From the NCBI GenBank assembly GCA_963747535.1, contig CAVVFX010000007.1, forward strand, positions 124,001-188,000: a stretch of DNA of 64,000 bases, given 5' to 3'. The translations under genes and the position numbers were made by a program. Of the stretch, positions 17,070 through 26,210 are shown piece after piece. The notes beneath the pieces were generated by a model. That model made no database searches. It worked only from the letters and a program-made list of their open reading frames with translations, and was not told where the DNA came from. Numbering within the stretch: position 1 is the stretch's first letter; each line of letters begins with the position of its first letter. This DNA comes from CAVVFX01 sp963747535 (GTDB lineage Bacteria > Acidobacteriota > Terriglobia > Bryobacterales > Bryobacteraceae).

Positions 17070-18545
17070 TTAGACCGCGAGGAACAGCTTGTTGCCTCCA
17101 CGATTCACCAAGAGCAGCGATTCACCTTCCGATTTGTGTAGCGCGCTCGCAAATTCCTGCGAATTCGTCACCGGTTTGCGGTTGACTTCCTGGATCACAT
17201 CGCCTTCTTTGAGTCCGGAAGCGGCTGCCTGGCTGGCAGGGTCGACATTGGTCACAACGACGCCCTTGGTGCTGCCCGGCAAGCCGAGCTGACGGGCGGT
17301 TTGCGCATCCAGATCCTGGACCTGCACGCCTTCCAGCGATTTATCTGAATGATCGTGATCGACGCTCGCCTTTTCCAACTTCTCGCCGGGCATCTCGGCA
17401 ACCTTGACGGCAAACTCAGTGGTTTGGCCATTGCGGAACACCTTGAGATTGGCGGTGTCACCCGGATTCATCATCGAAACGGTCATGCGGAGCTGGTTGA
17501 ACTCGTTCACCGGAGTACCGTTGATCGCGAGGATCACATCGCCTTCCTTCAAACCGGCTCTCGCCGCGGGGCTGTCCTCCGATACCTGGCTTACCAGTGC
17601 ACCGTCGGGGCTGGGCAAGTTCATTGCCTTGGCGATATCCGGCGTAACCGCCTGGACCGACACACCCAGATAGGACCGGACCACATGTCCATGCTCCACG
17701 ATCTGGTCCATCACCTGCCGCGCCAGATTCACCGGCACTGCAAACCCGATACCCTGATTGCCGCCGCCTCCTTCAGCCAGAATGGCGGTGTTGATTCCGA
17801 CGAGTTCACCACGATCGTTGACCAGCGCTCCACCGGAATTTCCGGGATTGATGGCTGCGTCGGTCTGAATGAAGTCTTCATAGTCTTCGATGCCGAGCCC
17901 GGCGCGGCCGGTGGCGCTGATGATTCCCATCGTCACCGTCTGGCCTACGCCATAGGGGTTGCCGATAGCGAGAACGCAGTCGCCGATCTGCATCTTCGAA
18001 GAGTTACCCACCGTGATTGCCGGCAGGTTGTTCGCATCGATCTTGACCACCGCGAGATCGATCTTGGCGTCTTTTCCGATTACGCGGCCCTTAAATTCGC
18101 GGCGATCCGCGAGGGTGACCCGAACGTCAGTGGCGTCGTCGATGACGTGATTGTTGGTAAGAATATAACCATCCGGGCTAACGATGACGCCCGAACCGAG
18201 TCCGCCTTCCCGATGAGACTGCGGAGCCTGCCGCTGCATTCCATTGCCGCCGAAGAACTGGCGGAACAGCGGATTGTCTTCCATGCCATCCGGCATTTGC
18301 ATACCGGACGATTTCACTACTTTCGATACCGAGATTTTGACCACGGACGGCATTGCGATCTTCGCAGCCGGGGCCATCGTGATGCGGCTCGGCCCTTCAT
18401 TTGCACTTGCTACTTTGAGATTGATATGCGGGGCGGTGAGCGACACCCCGGCGGCCGCAACGGCCAGGCCTCCACCGACCAACAGCGTGCAAAGTACGGC
18501 TACACGAGTGCGCTTCGCAGTTTTCAAGAATTCAAACGATTTCAC
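17070..18545 (-). CDS. degP: HtrA/DegP-type periplasmic serine protease
   Basis: A 491-aa envelope quality-control protease. An N-terminal hydrophobic segment (about 15-36) anchors or exports it. The trypsin-like domain carries a complete triad: His133 (ILTNNHVID), Asp163 (KIDLAVVKID) and Ser237 (NPGNSGGAL). Two PDZ domains follow, with GLKEGDVILAINGTPV in the first and GLKEGDVIQEVNRKPV in the second. The start is GTG at 18545, set by an excellent GGAGGT five bases upstream. It lies downstream of a two-component pair on the same strand with a 125-bp gap, and a strong intrinsic terminator follows. Confidence 0.95.
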   Translation of the reverse strand: MKSFEFLKTAKRTRVAVLCTLLVGGGLAVAAAGVSLTAPHINLKVASANEGPSRITMAPAAKIAMPSVVKISVSKVVKSSGMQMPDGMEDNPLFRQFFGGNGMQRQAPQSHREGGLGSGVIVSPDGYILTNNHVIDDATDVRVTLADRREFKGRVIGKDAKIDLAVVKIDANNLPAITVGNSSKMQIGDCVLAIGNPYGVGQTVTMGIISATGRAGLGIEDYEDFIQTDAAINPGNSGGALVNDRGELVGINTAILAEGGGGNQGIGFAVPVNLARQVMDQIVEHGHVVRSYLGVSVQAVTPDIAKAMNLPSPDGALVSQVSEDSPAARAGLKEGDVILAINGTPVNEFNQLRMTVSMMNPGDTANLKVFRNGQTTEFAVKVAEMPGEKLEKASVDHDHSDKSLEGVQVQDLDAQTARQLGLPGSTKGVVVTNVDPASQAAASGLKEGDVIQEVNRKPVTNSQEFASALHKSEGESLLLVNRGGNKLFLAV

Positions 18546-18670
18546 ATTACCTCCAGGGATTGAGGCCCTTTAACTGCCTCTGGTATATGAGACGCGGCTC
18601 GCTAAAAGAGGTTTGTCCCGACGTTCGGGTATTGCGAGCCCCGACGAGTCGGTAGTTGCGTGTCGGCCAC

Positions 18671-19324
18671 TCAAGAAATCAGCCCTTTACGGACTGAATA
18701 CAGGATGAGTTCAGGTATCCCTTTCAAATTGAGTTTCTGCATGATATTGGAGCGATGTGTTTCAACGGTATACGTGCTCAGATTCAGCAGAGTCGCGATC
18801 TCTTTACTGGACTTGCCTTCGGCCACGAGTTGCAGGATCTCGCGCTCGCGGGCGGACAGCAAGTCGTAGGAATCCTCCGCGCCCACGCGCTGCAGTTTAC
18901 GCATGTAATCCTGGAGGAGCACCCGGCTCACCGCGGGGCTGAAGAACGACTTTCCGTCACGCACGGCCTCAATGGCCTGCGTGAGATCCTCCTCCGCCGA
19001 ATCCTTCAACAGGTAGGCGCGGGCTCCGGCTTTGAGGGCGCGCAACACGTAGCCTTCGTCGGAGTGCATGCTCAACATGACGATCGCGGTCTCAGGATGC
19101 TTTTCGTTGATTTGGCGAGCGGCCTCGATGCCATTGAGGTTCGGCATCCCGATATCCATGACGATCACATCGGGCTTGAGCGATTCGGCCAGGGCCACGG
19201 CCTGCCGCCCGTCGTCCGCTTCGCCCACCACAGTGAATCCGGGATGCTGCGCAATCACCAGCCGTAAGCCGCTGCGCATTAACCGGTGATCGTCGGCGAG
19301 CAGAACGCGGGTCTCTTTCGGCAT
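18671..19324 (-). CDS. NarL/FixJ-family response regulator
   Basis: A 217-aa regulator. The receiver domain has acidic residues DD at 11-12, the phospho-acceptor Asp57 (VIVMDIGMPNLNG), Ser/Thr in VMLSMHS and Lys in YLLKDSA. The LuxR-type helix-turn-helix runs from about 150: LLSAREREILQLVAEGKSSK then STYTVETHRSNIMQKL. The ATG overlaps the kinase stop by one base (TGATG), so the pair is translationally coupled. Targets are unknown; the downstream degP gene is an obvious candidate. Confidence 0.95.
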   Translation of the reverse strand: MPKETRVLLADDHRLMRSGLRLVIAQHPGFTVVGEADDGRQAVALAESLKPDVIVMDIGMPNLNGIEAARQINEKHPETAIVMLSMHSDEGYVLRALKAGARAYLLKDSAEEDLTQAIEAVRDGKSFFSPAVSRVLLQDYMRKLQRVGAEDSYDLLSAREREILQLVAEGKSSKEIATLLNLSTYTVETHRSNIMQKLNLKGIPELILYSVRKGLIS

Positions 19325-20700
19325 CAGCTTTTCGCCTGCAAGGGAAGCTCGGCCCTCAGCACGGTACCCTGGCTGGAGTTAGCGCCGGGATGGGAAGTGA
19401 TTTCGAGCTTGCCTCCCAGCCTTCGCACGCGCTCTTCCATGCCGAGCAGACCGAGACCGCGTGTCTTGTGGGAATCGAACCCGTGGCCATCGTCACGAAT
19501 GGTGACGGCGATGTGTTCGGCGGTTTGCTCGAGTTGGACCCAGGCGCGCCGTCCTCCGGAGTGCCGGGCAGCGTTGTTGAGCGCTTCCTGAGTGACGCGA
19601 TAGATGCAAATCTTGTAGTCTTCCGCCAGGCTATCGGAGACACTCACTCCCGCCGGCGTCTCGACCTCGACTTCCATGGTCGAACGCCGCGATATTTCGC
19701 GCGCCTGCCATTCGATGGCCGCAATCAACCCGAGGTCGTCCAGCATGGAAGGGCGCAGCAGGAGCGCAATATTGCGGACTGCATTGACGGTGTTTTCGGC
19801 CGTCGTTTTGATCTGGGCGAGTTTTTCCTGAGCGTCGGCATTGTCGGCCGGAATCGTCGCTTTGAGGCGTCCGACGTCCACCAGGAGCGCGCCGAGGGAC
19901 TGGCCCACTTCATCGTGAAGTTCGCGTGATATAGAGCGTCGCTCTTCCTCCTGGGCATCGAGCAGACTGGACGGAAACCGGGACAGCGCGTTACGGCTCT
20001 CCAGTAACTCAGCATAGCGGCGGCGCGCCTCCCGGTCCTGGCGCGTGATGTAGACGATGCTGCCGATGGATAGCAGCAGTCCCGAGCTCAGTACGATGAG
20101 CAGCAGCCGAGAGAGGTGGGTCTCATACCGGCTGAAGCTTTGCAGCATGGCGGCGCCAGAGGTGCCGAACTCGTGTTGGTTCCAGAGTTCCACCTTTTCG
20201 ATGGCTGAAATCAGGCGCTGATTTCGCGGCATCACTTCTTTGTAAAGCATGCGGTTCATCTGTTCGGGGTCGCCGCGGTGGTCTTCGGATAAGGCTGTAT
20301 TCAACGACGCTTCCTGCTCGGCGAGCGTTTTCTGCATGGTATCGAGCAGTTGCTGCTCCTCGGGTTGGCGCCGGGCGGGATATGCCTTGAGACTCGAGTC
20401 GATCCGCCTGGCCAGGATTGCAAAATCGTTGGCCGCGCTGTTTTGAATGTCCGGATTGTAGCTGAGGAAGTATTCGTCGATGCGATTGCCGTAGACGTCG
20501 AGCGTCGAGCGGAACTCCAACAGGTAGCGATTGCGGGTGAGAAAAATCTGTCGCGAGGTTTGTTCGTCGGCATGCAGCTGCTGGAGCGTTGACAGCGCTT
20601 CAAAGCCGGCGATGAGAAGCATAGCAAGGAGTCCGCCAAAGCCGAGGAGGAGAACGATGCGCAGTCCCCGGCCCGGCCGATCCGGCAAACGAGCCTTCAT
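19324..20700 (-). CDS. Sensor histidine kinase, NarX-like (HisKA_3) with CHASE3-like sensor
   Basis: A 458-aa membrane kinase. TM1 is at 14-34, an extracytoplasmic helical sensor of about 160 residues follows (CHASE3-like), and TM2 is at 198-218. The HisKA_3 box ISRELHDEVGQSLGALL contains the phospho-acceptor His262. The ATPase part has the N box around ALNNAARHSGGRR and the G boxes TIRDDGHGFD and GLGLLGMEERVRRLGG. It works with the response regulator encoded directly after it. The signal is not evident from sequence; the helical sensor suggests envelope stress or a small ligand. Confidence 0.93.
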   Translation of the reverse strand: MKARLPDRPGRGLRIVLLLGFGGLLAMLLIAGFEALSTLQQLHADEQTSRQIFLTRNRYLLEFRSTLDVYGNRIDEYFLSYNPDIQNSAANDFAILARRIDSSLKAYPARRQPEEQQLLDTMQKTLAEQEASLNTALSEDHRGDPEQMNRMLYKEVMPRNQRLISAIEKVELWNQHEFGTSGAAMLQSFSRYETHLSRLLLIVLSSGLLLSIGSIVYITRQDREARRRYAELLESRNALSRFPSSLLDAQEEERRSISRELHDEVGQSLGALLVDVGRLKATIPADNADAQEKLAQIKTTAENTVNAVRNIALLLRPSMLDDLGLIAAIEWQAREISRRSTMEVEVETPAGVSVSDSLAEDYKICIYRVTQEALNNAARHSGGRRAWVQLEQTAEHIAVTIRDDGHGFDSHKTRGLGLLGMEERVRRLGGKLEITSHPGANSSQGTVLRAELPLQAKS

Positions 20701-20828
20701 ACTTCTAGCTTAGTCTGTGGGGAAGAGAGGGGCAGCCGGAGTCTATACCAAGGTAGTTATTCATTTACTAACTATTTCAGTCTTGTCGTACATACTTCGG
20801 GACATATAACATCGAACCAGGCCGAGTG

Positions 20829-21986
20829 ATGACGACTGCAACAGCGGCACCGGCCGCAGGATCCACTGCACCCGCGACGTCGAGCTGGGGACCCGCTAAG
20901 AGGGCTTTGGCCTTGACCGTTTCGCTGCGTCTGTTCTACTCCCTCGCTGCGGCCGCGATGTCTCCGTTCTTGTTCCTCAATGCGGAGCAAATCCGCCGCT
21001 CGATTCGCCCTGAGGCCCTGATGCAGCGGGGCGAACATCCAGTGATGTATGCGCTGTTCGGCGTATGGGAACGTTTCGACACGTTCTGGTATATCCACAT
21101 TGCGAATTACGGCTATGACGTGCGATCGGCGGGTTTCTATCCTCTCTATCCTGCCTTGATCCGCCTGTTTTCGTTGATCACACATTGGGATCTGCTCTCC
21201 GCCCTGCTCGTCACGACCATCGCGACTTTTTTTCTCTTCTGGGGTGCGATTCAGTTGTTTGAGCTGCACACGTCGCCGCGCAACGCCTTTCGCGCCGTGC
21301 TGCTCTGGGGTTTGTTTCCCGACGGGTTCGTGTTCTTCTGCGGGTACGCGGATTCCCTGCTGCTGGCCCTCACGGTGTGGAGTCTCTACTTTGGGTACCG
21401 GCGCGGATGGGCGGCGTCCGGGCTGCTGGGAATGATTGCGGGTTGCGCCAAAGCGTTCGGCGGTCTGACGATGGTACCCATTCTCTATTTGGGGTGGCGT
21501 TATCGCGACTGGCGGGCGGTAACTGCCGCCGGTCTTGCGGGAGTGGGTGCGGCAGCGTTCCAGATCTGGCTGTGGGTAAATCATTTTCCGTCGATGACCC
21601 GCATTAACGAAGTGTACTGGAACATCAAGACCTCGATGCCCTGGGTCGCCATCGGCGCAGCCCTCTGGCGGTTGGCGCACGGAGGAGATTCTCTGTTGCT
21701 GCTCAATTTCGGGACGCTGGTGTTGGTGCTGGCAGCCGGGTATCTGGCTCGCGTCCCGCTGGAATACAGGCTCTACAGCGCGGCGGCGTTCTGCCTGATT
21801 GCCACCAGGAACACCGATCCGGGTTTTACCAGCAGCGTGCGTTATTCCCTGGCATTATTCGCCGCGTTTCCGGCTGTCGCCCGGAGGTTCGAGAGAAATT
21901 TCGATTTTACGGCCGTGGTGCTTGGGGTCCTCGCGCTGAATCTCTTCCTGCTGCGCGTGTTCCTGGATTGGGGACTGGTGGTTTGA
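20829..21986 (+). CDS. PIG-V-like integral membrane mannosyltransferase
   Basis: A 385-aa polytopic protein with about nine hydrophobic helices. The N-terminal pattern WERFDTFWYIHIANYGYD followed by FYPLYPALIRLF and FPDGFVFFCGYADSLLLAL is characteristic of PIG-V-type, lipid-sugar-using (GT-C fold) transferases. The Asp of RFDTFWY fits the catalytic acid of the first loop. A GTG at 20826 directly precedes the ATG chosen here. It is divergent from the histidine kinase. It probably glycosylates a surface lipid or protein; the acceptor is unknown. Confidence 0.85.
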   Translation: MTTATAAPAAGSTAPATSSWGPAKRALALTVSLRLFYSLAAAAMSPFLFLNAEQIRRSIRPEALMQRGEHPVMYALFGVWERFDTFWYIHIANYGYDVRSAGFYPLYPALIRLFSLITHWDLLSALLVTTIATFFLFWGAIQLFELHTSPRNAFRAVLLWGLFPDGFVFFCGYADSLLLALTVWSLYFGYRRGWAASGLLGMIAGCAKAFGGLTMVPILYLGWRYRDWRAVTAAGLAGVGAAAFQIWLWVNHFPSMTRINEVYWNIKTSMPWVAIGAALWRLAHGGDSLLLLNFGTLVLVLAAGYLARVPLEYRLYSAAAFCLIATRNTDPGFTSSVRYSLALFAAFPAVARRFERNFDFTAVVLGVLALNLFLLRVFLDWGLVV

Positions 21987-22043
21987 CTCCGGGGAGCCTG
22001 CCATGCACCTGTTAGTTCTAATACGCTACAGCCGTGTCTCATA

Positions 22044-22190
22044 TCAATAGAGCGGTCTCCTGCCTCGCAGCGACGGCAGCACGATCAGGAAGCGTTGGCC
22101 GTCGGGGGAGACGTCGTAGCGATAGGTGCTGCCGTCATGTCGTCCAGCGACTTTGCCGAAAGAAGGCGCCCAATAGGCTATTCCATACCA
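22044..22190 (-). pseudogene. C-terminal remnant of a WD40/PD40-like (TolB-type) protein
   Basis: On the minus strand a short open frame reads WYGIAYWAPSFGK, then STYRYDVSPDGQRFLI, and ends at a TGA (22044-22046). The YDVSPDGQRFL pattern is the usual last blade of acidobacterial beta-propeller proteins, often fused to serine/threonine kinases. No start codon or upstream domain is present, so this is a stranded 3' fragment left by a deletion or rearrangement. Confidence 0.6.
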
Positions 22191-22202
22191 GTCTAGCCTA
22201 GA

Positions 22203-22883
22203 CTAGAAGTCGGAGCGGGCTGCGCTGGCACGGCGGCCAACGCTCGCCATATCGGAACCGCTGACTGGCGTGCCTTCGTTGAAGGTGATTGTCAGGCAGT
22301 GCTTGTGGTAATGGCCTTTGGCGAGTTCTTCGTCAGTTTTCTGTTCCATCTTGCCCGAGAGAGGACCGCTATAGCCTTGGAAAACGCAACTCGTGAAGCC
22401 CTGACTTCGGAAATAGGCCGCTCCGCGGCGGGCCAGACAATCACGTGAGCCTTCAAAGAAGCTTTTGTCAACGTCCTGAATTACAGATTTCGAACCGAAT
22501 TTCAGCGGACCGAGTTTGACCTTGGGCACAGTGACGCGTTCGGAACGTATCTTCTGAACGCTATCAACTGCGCTGTAGCAACTATAGAACTTGATCTTCC
22601 CCGTGAATGTTTTCTGCAAACCCATCTCGATGATGCGATCGATGGAACGGGCGATATGCAAGGCTTTGCCATGCGTGGTCACGAACGGACTGCCCGGCAT
22701 ACCATGGCCCCGCATGTAAATCGATCCAGTACGCATTTCTCGCAAGGTGTCACTAACGGTGCCCGGGCCGTACGTGATGATGGCGAAGCCCTTCTTGGGT
22801 GAGGCGGTCTGCCACTGTTCGGATCGCTCAATGAATTCGCCCGCCTCCGCTTCCGGCCATGGAATCCAGATGATTCTCTCCAT
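22203..22883 (-). CDS. Orphan protein with caspase-like (clan CD) His and Cys motifs
   Basis: A 226-aa soluble protein that I do not recognise as a known family. Two features suggest a clan CD cysteine-peptidase fold: a hydrophobic strand ending in His-Gly (SIYMRGHGMPGS, His60-Gly61) and, about 40 residues later, another strand ending in Cys (GKIKFYSCYSA, Cys102). The order and spacing match caspase, CHAT and C80 domains. Later, SQGFTSCVFQGYSGPLSG resembles a core strand and turn. There is no signal peptide. AAGGGA lies upstream of the ATG. The gene stands alone between a mannosyltransferase and an OmpA-like gene. The peptidase role is inferred from two short motifs. Confidence 0.6.
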   Translation of the reverse strand: MERIIWIPWPEAEAGEFIERSEQWQTASPKKGFAIITYGPGTVSDTLREMRTGSIYMRGHGMPGSPFVTTHGKALHIARSIDRIIEMGLQKTFTGKIKFYSCYSAVDSVQKIRSERVTVPKVKLGPLKFGSKSVIQDVDKSFFEGSRDCLARRGAAYFRSQGFTSCVFQGYSGPLSGKMEQKTDEELAKGHYHKHCLTITFNEGTPVSGSDMASVGRRASAARSDF

Positions 22884-23567
22884 ATTCCCTTATTCCCTTT
22901 TCACGTTCGACCCAGATTGAGCCTTGCGCACCAATTAAGTCTACAACGACGGGGCCGTTGATGTATTAGCTTTCTCATTGCCACGTCTTCGTTCTGGTCG
23001 GTTTGCGCCTGTGTAACGGCGCACTGTTTCAAGTTTCACCCTCCTGTGCCTGCAAGACAGACTTCAGTCTGTGCCTTTGCACTCCACTCTATCGAAGTAT
23101 TGACTGTGTTGCAGATCGCCCGTCGCAGCCAAAACAATGTTGACGGACCCTTTGCCCGCGAAGCAACGCGGCACGAGCATCCTAACCCGATCGAGTTCCT
23201 CACGCGCGTCCTGTGGTCCTGAGAACGATACCTTCCCATTCTTTCCGCAGGTTTCGCATCATTGCATTGAGCGGGGGATGGAGTCCGTAGTCCAGGCAGA
23301 TAGCCTCACTTCGCTCGGGTCGAGACTGCCGGTTAGCTGCGCGGGTCGCGCTTGCAATGGCTTGCGACATTGGCTCGCAGTGGCCAACGTCAGGCACACC
23401 GCAGCAAATGATCGCTGGTAAGCGGGGCTATCGTACATCACTCCGCGGAGCGGCTCTCGGGACTCCGATAGCGCCGGTTTTCGTCCATTGGTGCAGTTTT
23501 CGAATGCCCCGAGATCGGCTGGAGCCGCGCGACCCAGGGAGGCAGCTAGCGTCGCCTCGCGCCGATT
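22884..23567. other. Intergenic stretch with a short palindrome, no gene recognised
   Basis: About 680 bp. A palindrome, acagacttcagtctgt, stands at 23057-23072 and resembles the family C elements in style. Short open frames on the minus strand (23200-23441) show no recognisable domain. Nothing else is supported; this may be a graveyard of degraded sequence. Confidence 0.4.
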
Positions 23568-24788
23568 CTAATTGCCTTTGGGCGAGCATCTCGGATCGGC
23601 GATCTCGACCCGACGATTCTTTGCGCGCCCTTCGTCGCTGCCGTTGTCGGCGACGGGTTTGGTCTTGCCGTAGCCCTTGGCGGTGAGCCGGTCCGCGGCG
23701 ACGCCGTGTTGCGTGAGCCACGTCACGACCGCCTTCGCCCGCGCTTCAGAAAGCGTCTGGTTATAGGCGTCGTTGCCGATGTTGTCGGTGTGACCCTGGA
23801 TCTCCAGCTTCAGCGTCTTATCCGCCGCCATCATCTTCTCCACCGGTTGCAGTGCCGCGTCGGAAGACGGCTGCAAGGTCGACTTGTTGAAGTCGAACAA
23901 CACGCCGTAGAGCGCGACGTGGCACACCTTCGTCAAGGTTGCCCCGAGGTCGACCAACCCCGCGTCTGCCACCGCGATACCGTACCCGCCTGGGTTCGGC
24001 GACACCATGGCCCAGATGTTCCGGCCCCTTTGCGCGTAATGAGCCCGAATGACGCCGGGCGATTCCTGCACGATCACCCAGCCGCCTTTGGTGAGCGCGT
24101 CGCGATACGCCGCGGACAGCAGCACGTTCGAAATCTCCGGAAGATCGTAGTCGCGATTGATGGTTCCGTTCGCCACCACCTCCGCCTGTTCGGCGCCCGG
24201 CGGCGTCACCCGAAAAGGTGCGTTATCCGCAAAGCCGCGATGAAACTTCGACCCGGGGAGCGGCGACAGATACGGAAAGTCTCCCTTATCGGGTGCGATT
24301 TTCTCGGGCGTCGCGGCAGGCGGGGCGAGCGTGAGAGTAAAGGGCAGCGGCGCGATTTCGATCACGTCCAGTCGAAAATTCGCGAAGTCGTTGTCGACGT
24401 TCGCCCAAGCCTCGACGCCGTTCTTCGCGTAGTGCAGCACCTCCAACAATCCGCCCGTCCGATATTCTTTGACGAGGTTCCACCCGTTCTGCAGGAACAC
24501 CGGCTTGATCTTGTTCCATTCCGCCACCATATCGGCGCCGTTCGCGGCTTCCGCCAAAATGAACCAATGTTTGCCCTGTTTGGCCGGACCGACGTCCCGG
24601 TTGGGCGGGAACTTCACTTCCCCCCAGACCTCGTAGGGAATGTTCTTTCTGACTTTGAGAAGGGTCGAAAGAAAGAAGAGTATGGGCGGTGGATCCTGCA
24701 CGAATTGTCCCGCAGCCGGCATAGCAGCCAGCAAGCCCAACAGCGCGGCAAGGCTGCCGGTCTTCCCAACAGAATAGGTGGAGAACAT
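23568..24788 (-). CDS. OmpA-family outer-membrane protein
   Basis: A 406-aa secreted protein. A signal peptide covers about residues 1-27 (LAALLGLLAAMPAAGQ). The long N-terminal part (30-290) has no recognised domain, with repeated small beta elements and FPYLSPLPGSKFHR. The C-terminal OmpA domain binds peptidoglycan: VLFDFNKSTLQPSSDAALQP, LEIQGHTDNIGND, then NQTLSEARAKAVVTWL and RAKNRRVEI, with the conserved Asp and Arg ligands of diaminopimelate. It probably anchors an outer-membrane or periplasmic function to the wall. Divergent from the ECF sigma gene. Confidence 0.88.
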   Translation of the reverse strand: MFSTYSVGKTGSLAALLGLLAAMPAAGQFVQDPPPILFFLSTLLKVRKNIPYEVWGEVKFPPNRDVGPAKQGKHWFILAEAANGADMVAEWNKIKPVFLQNGWNLVKEYRTGGLLEVLHYAKNGVEAWANVDNDFANFRLDVIEIAPLPFTLTLAPPAATPEKIAPDKGDFPYLSPLPGSKFHRGFADNAPFRVTPPGAEQAEVVANGTINRDYDLPEISNVLLSAAYRDALTKGGWVIVQESPGVIRAHYAQRGRNIWAMVSPNPGGYGIAVADAGLVDLGATLTKVCHVALYGVLFDFNKSTLQPSSDAALQPVEKMMAADKTLKLEIQGHTDNIGNDAYNQTLSEARAKAVVTWLTQHGVAADRLTAKGYGKTKPVADNGSDEGRAKNRRVEIADPRCSPKGN

Positions 24789-24973
24789 TTAGGTGAGATG
24801 CACCCTGTGAGTCTAGCGCAAAGCACCCGGAATTCAAAACTTTTGCAGCTAGTGTCGCTAGCAGTCAAGGTTCCCAGAGGGTCCAAAGGGCAGGGCGTCC
24901 GCCCACAAGTTTACTTTGCTTAACAACTTTTCCCCGAAAAATCGCCGGGTGCCTCGTTATCTTAAGTAAGGGC

Positions 24974-25546
24974 ATGGATATCAGGACCACGGCGTTAGGT
25001 GTGGAGATCGAGGTTTCCAGAGGCCGTGGACGCGAGGCTGCGCGGCTCCAGACCGTGAGCCTGTTCCGGGAACTGCGCGAACCTCTGGGACGCTATGTGG
25101 CCAGCCTCGGTGTGAATCCGCCCGAGATTGAGGAAGTTGTGCAGGAAGCGTTCCTGCGCCTCCACCGGCACCTGTCCGCACATCCGGACCTGCAGGATCA
25201 GAATTTGAGTGGTTGGGTTTTTCGCGTGGCTCATAACCTGGTCCGCGACCGTCGCCGCTGCTGGCACGGCCGTAACGTGGATTCGATCGAAGACCGTCCG
25301 GAGGCGGCGTTTTCGAGGGCCCCGGGCGATACGCCCGAGCAGCGGGTTCTGCATCTCGAAAAAGTGAAGTGTCTGCGTAGCGCAGTCAGTGCGCTGCCGG
25401 ACGAACAGCGTCAGTGTCTCCATCTCCGGGCGGAAGGCCTGCGTTACCGCGAGATTGCCGGGGCGCTCGGCGTCAGTGTAACTAAAGTTGCGGATATGAT
25501 CCGCGAAGCCCTCGCGCAGATAGGACGGGCGCGTGACGATGTCTGA
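24974..25546 (+). CDS. ECF-type RNA polymerase sigma factor
   Basis: A 190-aa group-IV sigma factor. The sigma-2 domain (about 30-100) includes EIEEVVQEAFLRLHRHL and the region-2.3/2.4 segment LSGWVFRVAHNLVRDRRR. The sigma-4 helix-turn-helix (about 130-180) includes LPDEQRQCLHLRAEGLRYRE, then IAGALGVSVTKVADMI. Its 3' end overlaps the anti-sigma gene by a few bases. Together with the secreted protein after that, this looks like a small envelope-response operon. Its own promoter cannot be defined with confidence. Confidence 0.92.
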   Translation: MDIRTTALGVEIEVSRGRGREAARLQTVSLFRELREPLGRYVASLGVNPPEIEEVVQEAFLRLHRHLSAHPDLQDQNLSGWVFRVAHNLVRDRRRCWHGRNVDSIEDRPEAAFSRAPGDTPEQRVLHLEKVKCLRSAVSALPDEQRQCLHLRAEGLRYREIAGALGVSVTKVADMIREALAQIGRARDDV

Positions 25547-26141
25547 ACATGTTTCTGAAGCGGATCTTTTGTTGGCCTTCGACGGAGAGCTTCCGGCGGA
25601 TCGCGACGAGGCCGTTCGCCGCCACCGGCACGCCTGCGGCGACTGCGAAGCAAAGTGGATGCGTTTAGCGAATTTAAGCCAGGAGATCGCGATGGTGCAG
25701 TGCCCGCGAGTCGAATTCCGGCCCGAAGAGACGGCCGTAGCGCTGCTCGTGGGCCGTATCGATCACCTCGGGTGGAAGCAAGCGCGGCCGGAAAGAATGA
25801 CGCTCCTCGGGTCGCGATGGTTGGCATGGGCCAACACCCTGGCGGCGGTTGCCGTCGCCGTCACCTGCATCCTGTGGCTGCCTTCGCTGCGGATGCGGGA
25901 CCATGCCGCGCATGCGTCCCCAATTTATGACTACGACCAGGCCGTGCCTGCGGGTTTCGTGAGCCTGCCATACGCCGATCCCGCTCTCCCATTGGATGAC
26001 GCGACGGTGTTACCGGTGGATTTAAGCGCCGAGGATCTGGAAATGATGGGTGTCGACGCGGATGGCAACGGCGCGAAAGCCGAGATTCTTTTAGGAATGG
26101 ATGGATGGCCGCGGGCGATCCGCATCGTTGAGCAGTATTAA
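25539..26141 (+). CDS. Membrane anti-sigma factor with zinc-finger-like motif
   Basis: A 200-aa protein that would hold the upstream sigma factor inactive at the membrane. The N-terminal cytoplasmic part has the anti-sigma zinc motif pattern RHRHACGDCEAKW (His, then CxxC). One transmembrane helix follows near residues 98-118 (ANTLAAVAVAVTCILWL). The C-terminal extracytoplasmic part is acidic (LPVDLSAEDLEMMGVDADGN). I use the ATG at 25539; a GTG at 25533 is in frame. Either overlaps the sigma stop, so the two are translationally coupled. Confidence 0.85.
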   Translation: MSEHVSEADLLLAFDGELPADRDEAVRRHRHACGDCEAKWMRLANLSQEIAMVQCPRVEFRPEETAVALLVGRIDHLGWKQARPERMTLLGSRWLAWANTLAAVAVAVTCILWLPSLRMRDHAAHASPIYDYDQAVPAGFVSLPYADPALPLDDATVLPVDLSAEDLEMMGVDADGNGAKAEILLGMDGWPRAIRIVEQY

Positions 26142-26154
26142 AAGGGAATCATTA

Positions 26155-26180
26155 CTGAGCCGCGCGCGTTAGCAAGCGGT
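26155..26180. repeat. Intergenic GC-rich repeat element, copy 2 of family D
   Basis: ctgagccgcgcgcg followed by ttagcaagcggt matches 4721-4746 with only two differences. It sits between the anti-sigma stop and the next gene, 30 bp before that ATG, so it may affect read-through or folding of the operon transcript. Confidence 0.65.
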
Positions 26181-26210
26181 TATCTTAAAGGAAAGAGATC
26201 CAGAAACGCT

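Noticed and set aside
17349..18563. A 404-codon open frame opposite degP
   Set aside because: It is an antisense shadow of a clear protease gene in GC-rich DNA, with no domain and no ribosome site.
23706..24923. A 405-codon open frame opposite the OmpA-like gene
   Set aside because: Arg/His-rich low-quality sequence mirroring a recognised OmpA domain; a shadow.
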